From an uncultured Eggerthella sp. (GTDB lineage Bacteria > Actinomycetota > Coriobacteriia > Coriobacteriales > Eggerthellaceae): a stretch of 17,277 nucleotides of DNA. A model generated the notes under the pieces. The model ran no database searches, was not told where the DNA came from, and worked only from the letters and a program-made list of their open reading frames with translations. The position numbers were made by a program, and so were the translations under genes. Below are positions 15,151 through 17,277 of this stretch, piece by piece (within the stretch, counting starts at the first letter, position 1; each line of letters begins with the position of its first letter). The DNA lies in contig URJE01000029.1 of NCBI GenBank assembly GCA_900547965.1, forward strand, positions 1 through 17,277, written 5' to 3'.

Positions 15151-15663
15151 TTAGAGATAGGTTACGGTATCGCTGAGGGGCTTGCGGCTGGCGTGATTTG
15201 CGAGGGGCTTGCCATCTTCTGCAGCGTAGCCCAAGTCGAGCATCATCAGCACTTCTTCGTTTTCGGGCAGCTCCAGCTTATCTGCTGCTTCCTCTGGATT
15301 GAAGAAGTTGACCCAACAGCTGTCTACGCCGGCGTTCTTTGCGGCAAGCATCATGTGCGTAGCCACGATGGCAGCGTCTTCGATGCCGGAATCGCGCGTT
15401 CCGCCAGGGTAGGTGAAAACGTTTTCCTTGTTGAAGGCAACAACGAGCACCGTGGGGGCGTTGTAGCGGCAAGGGGTGAGTTCATCGATAAGAGCAAGCT
15501 TTTCTGACGATTGAACCACGTAAACGTGTTGTTCTTGCAGGTTTTTTGCGGTGGGAGCCACGCGTCCTGCTTCCAAGATGGCTTTAAGCGCCTTTTCGGC
15601 AACGGGCTCGCCGTTGAACTTCTTGCAAGAGTAACGATCTTCAACTACTTCTTTGAATTCCAT
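15151..15663 (-). CDS. Small nitroreductase-family flavoprotein
   Basis: This is an FMN-dependent oxidoreductase of the nitroreductase fold, 170 residues. It has the N-terminal EDRYSCKKF motif (FMN phosphate contact, residues 9-16), GRVAPTAKNLQ, the IEDAAIVATHMMLAAKNAGVDSCWV helix and a C-terminal RKPLSDTVTYL. The substrate is unknown. The ATG at 15661-15663 has AAAGG six bases upstream; a longer frame to 15732 adds non-conserved residues. The AT-rich upstream region holds a 13-base dyad TATGA-AAA-TCATA (15744-15756) that could bind a regulator, but no clear promoter is visible. It lies downstream of the esterase gene on the same strand, 150 bases away. Confidence 0.92.
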   Translation of the reverse strand: MEFKEVVEDRYSCKKFNGEPVAEKALKAILEAGRVAPTAKNLQEQHVYVVQSSEKLALIDELTPCRYNAPTVLVVAFNKENVFTYPGGTRDSGIEDAAIVATHMMLAAKNAGVDSCWVNFFNPEEAADKLELPENEEVLMMLDLGYAAEDGKPLANHASRKPLSDTVTYL

Positions 15664-15813
15664 GGCGGGCCTTTCATTAATGGTTCTGTGGGTATGAATA
15701 TAGTGGTTTGATGCTGCGATACGCCTATTCATCTGCCACTTTATATGAAAATCATAAAAAGGTTTATCAGGTGTTACAGCGCAAATAGCATGAATGTGCT
15801 TACCGTTCCTGCT

Positions 15814-16506
15814 CTATCGATCGAATTGGCGAAGCATCCAGCAGATGCCCTTGGCCATGCGCAGGTCGGGTTCTTTGAAGTGGTTTCCGGGATTGGATTC
15901 AAAGAAAGTTTCAATGCCTTTTTGCTGAAACGATGAAACAACGCTATTTGTTCCTTGCGAAACGCTGCGAAGAAGGCGGCTGGGTGTTTTTGCTTCTTTT
16001 GAGCCGAGGGAGAAATAGGCGCATAAAGGCTTCTTTGCAAAGGTATTTGCTGATATGTATTCGCTAAACCCGGGATACCACAACGACCCTGATGCGCTTG
16101 CCAGGCCATCGAACAGAGCGGTGTTGAACGGCGCCCAAGTGGCGAATAGCCCTGCCAGCGAATAGCCTGCAATGCAACGATGCTGTGGAGTTGTCCCGAG
16201 CTGCAGTTCGGTTTGGGCAACAATCGTTTCAAGCTGCATAAGATGCTGCTGAGCGTTTCCTTTGAAGGGCGCATCTTCCGCGAAAAGACCCTCGCATTTC
16301 CAAGGTGTTAGAGAATCGTTCCAGCTTGGGGTGAGGATGGATACCAGGGTAAAGGACGAGCAATGCAGCAATTGGCATTGCTCCCAAACTTCATAGCCGT
16401 TTCCTTTTAGACTATGCAGATACACTATAGGATCGTAAGACCCTGGCGTGTTACCGCTATAGTGGATTGACACCGTTTGCCCAGCTATTTCTACTGTTTG
16501 TTCCAT
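15814..16506 (-). CDS. Esterase-like alpha/beta hydrolase (PF00756 type)
   Basis: This is a soluble hydrolase of 230 residues resembling the putative esterase / enterochelin-esterase-like family. The nucleophile elbow GYSLAG places Ser116. The following SASGSLWYPGF segment is typical of the family, and His209 in NPGNHFKEP is the likely catalytic histidine. There is no signal peptide. The substrate cannot be told. The ATG has GGAG only two bases upstream, so translation may be weak. An overlapping ATG eight bases upstream is out of frame. No terminator is seen between this gene and the nitroreductase gene. The 129-bp palindrome lies about 60 bases upstream of its start. Confidence 0.85.
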   Translation of the reverse strand: MEQTVEIAGQTVSIHYSGNTPGSYDPIVYLHSLKGNGYEVWEQCQLLHCSSFTLVSILTPSWNDSLTPWKCEGLFAEDAPFKGNAQQHLMQLETIVAQTELQLGTTPQHRCIAGYSLAGLFATWAPFNTALFDGLASASGSLWYPGFSEYISANTFAKKPLCAYFSLGSKEAKTPSRLLRSVSQGTNSVVSSFQQKGIETFFESNPGNHFKEPDLRMAKGICWMLRQFDR

Positions 16507-16563
16507 GGCTCCATGATATCGAATTATCGTTGTTGTCTGTTGGTGGTTGGTGCTCCAATTAAA

Positions 16564-16692
16564 AAGGGCACTGGATAATGTGAACTGCGCCCCGAATCTG
16601 CAGTGAACCCCTATAGTTGGACAAAGAATGATCTGCCTCTTCTATAGGGGTCTTTTGCAGAAATGGGGGGCAGTTCAAATTCCAGTGCCCTT
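16564..16692. mobile_element. 129-bp near-perfect palindrome: MITE-like element and/or large terminator
   Basis: Arms 16564-16616 and 16642-16692 pair over most of about 52 bases around a 25-base core. The outermost 12 bases pair perfectly, and on the minus strand they are followed by TTTTT, so this works as a terminator for the deformylase-like gene. Inside it, 16581-16677 starts with TGAACTGC and ends with GCAGTTCA, and the core begins with TTGGACA. Both recall IS3-family ends as I know them. No clear target duplication is seen. It may be a short non-autonomous insertion in a terminator loop; this is inference. Confidence 0.6.
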
Positions 16693-16714
16693 CTGTGGTG
16701 TTTGCGTTATCTAG

Positions 16715-17137
16715 TTAAACTAGTTTCCCCTTGCTGTGATCTGCCATGTGCTGAATAAGCTGAGCTACCCATCCATGGAAGTCCTTCTTGCGGGAAACCA
16801 GCTTGCCGTCTACCAGTTCTTGGTAAGAAACTTTTACCTTTTCATAACGGGTGTTAACGGTTGGCTCTTCATGGGTGAAGCAGCTTTCGGTTTCCTTCTT
16901 GGGTACCAATCCGATAAGGATGGTGGGGTTGTACATGACGTGGGGGTTGTCGTTTTCGTCAAGGTAGGCAAACAAGCTCTTGGTAACCCCGATTTGATTT
17001 GCATGTACGCAGGCGGCTCCTTCAAGCGAAGCCAAGGTGTCAAGCAGATCCTGCGCCACGGCGGCGTCTTCGGCTGTTGCTTTCTCGCAGGGCGTGCTGA
17101 GCAGTGCCTCGTCGGTGGTGAATTCTTTGATGCTCAT
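16715..17137 (-). CDS. Peptide-deformylase-like protein lacking the catalytic glutamate
   Basis: This 140-residue protein aligns by eye with short Gram-positive peptide deformylases, which remove the formyl group from new proteins. Motif 1 is present as GAACVHANQIG (Gln48). Motif 2, normally EGCLS, reads ESCFT (Cys86). Motif 3, normally QHExDH, reads QHMADH (129-134). The three metal ligands C86, H130 and H134 are kept, but the general-base glutamate is replaced by Met131. It may bind metal without normal deformylase activity. The ATG has AAAGGA seven bases upstream. It is transcribed toward the large palindrome, with a T8G11 tract about 110 bases upstream. A second, canonical deformylase elsewhere in the genome is expected but not visible. 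Confidence 0.85.
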   Translation of the reverse strand: MSIKEFTTDEALLSTPCEKATAEDAAVAQDLLDTLASLEGAACVHANQIGVTKSLFAYLDENDNPHVMYNPTILIGLVPKKETESCFTHEEPTVNTRYEKVKVSYQELVDGKLVSRKKDFHGWVAQLIQHMADHSKGKLV

Positions 17138-17198
17138 GGTTTTCCTTTAATCGATGGTTTAAGCCATTGGAGTTTGCCGTTCTATTCTATCGTATAGC

Positions 17199-17247
17199 AG
17201 CGAAAGACCTTGTTGGGGCTGCAGCTCTATCGGCTTTCGTTTTTTTT
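17199..17247 (+). terminator. Plus-strand intrinsic terminator-like hairpin with T8 tail
   Basis: A stem of about nine pairs with one bulge (17199-17209 with 17232-17241) and a 22-base loop is followed by a run of eight Ts. No plus-strand gene precedes it in the window, apart from a frame antisense to the deformylase-like gene, so its source transcript is unclear. Confidence 0.45.
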
Positions 17248-17258
17248 GGGGGGGGGGG
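17248..17258. repeat. Homopolymer run of 11 Gs next to 8 Ts
   Basis: T8 (17240-17247) is followed directly by G11 (17248-17258). Such tracts slip easily during replication or sequencing. The run lies about 110 bases upstream of the deformylase-like start. It could be a variable promoter-spacing element or a sequencing/assembly edge artefact. Confidence 0.8.
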
Positions 17259-17277
17259 TCCTTTGGTTTGGGGAATA

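Noticed and set aside
15013..15507. 164-codon plus-strand frame
   Set aside because: Begins in the ygiQ/nitroreductase gap, runs through the terminator hairpin and is antisense to the nitroreductase; no domain recognised.
1..17277. CRISPR arrays, tRNA or rRNA genes, full transposase genes
   Set aside because: No regularly spaced repeats, cloverleaf-like segments, rRNA-like stretches or transposase motifs were recognised by reading both strands. A search with tRNAscan-SE or Infernal would be needed to exclude small RNAs fully.

Overview
The window looks like a chromosomal segment of a moderately GC-rich anaerobic actinobacterium, most likely Coriobacteriia (Eggerthellaceae-like). This is an inference from the efp-type cluster accB-accC-yqhY-nusB-xseB-dxs, the protein style and the neighbouring gene families. 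No rRNA, tRNA or CRISPR was seen, and most genes are housekeeping.

Layout. Bases 1-4581 (+) are one tightly packed operon: the C-terminal end of accB (biotin carrier), accC (biotin carboxylase), an Asp23/YqhY protein, nusB, xseB and dxs. It closes with an intrinsic terminator at 4614-4645. Next (+) come ung (uracil-DNA glycosylase) and a divergent ClC-type anion transporter, joined by a TAATG overlap. A SulP anion transporter with a STAS domain (6890-8572, -) faces the ClC gene across a strong terminator. It is divergent from an OFA-type major facilitator (8991-10223, +). The 418-bp gap between them holds an operator-like dyad, an intrinsic terminator inside the SulP leader and a structured leader before the MFS gene. 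prfC (release factor 3, -) follows. Behind it lies an orphan C-terminal half of a VirD4/TraG conjugative coupling ATPase (11987-12586, -) with no other conjugation gene near. A YgiQ-type radical SAM protein with a long basic tail (12706-14952, +) comes next. The right end carries three minus-strand genes: a small nitroreductase, an esterase-type alpha/beta hydrolase and a peptide-deformylase-like protein that lacks the catalytic glutamate. A 129-bp near-perfect palindrome with IS3-like ends lies between the last two, and a T8G11 homopolymer lies upstream of the last.

How the genes fit together. The first operon joins malonyl-CoA/fatty-acid supply (AccB, AccC, with YqhY, which is linked to acetyl-CoA carboxylase in Bacillus), transcription antitermination (NusB), DNA repair (XseB) and isoprenoid precursor supply (Dxs). 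The rest is a mix of repair, translation termination and anion/organic-acid transport with no single pathway. No complete new defence or mobile system is visible. The most unusual items are the degenerate deformylase, the large palindrome, the coupling-protein remnant, paired RNA hairpins inside the 3' end of xseB, and the leader terminator ahead of sulP.
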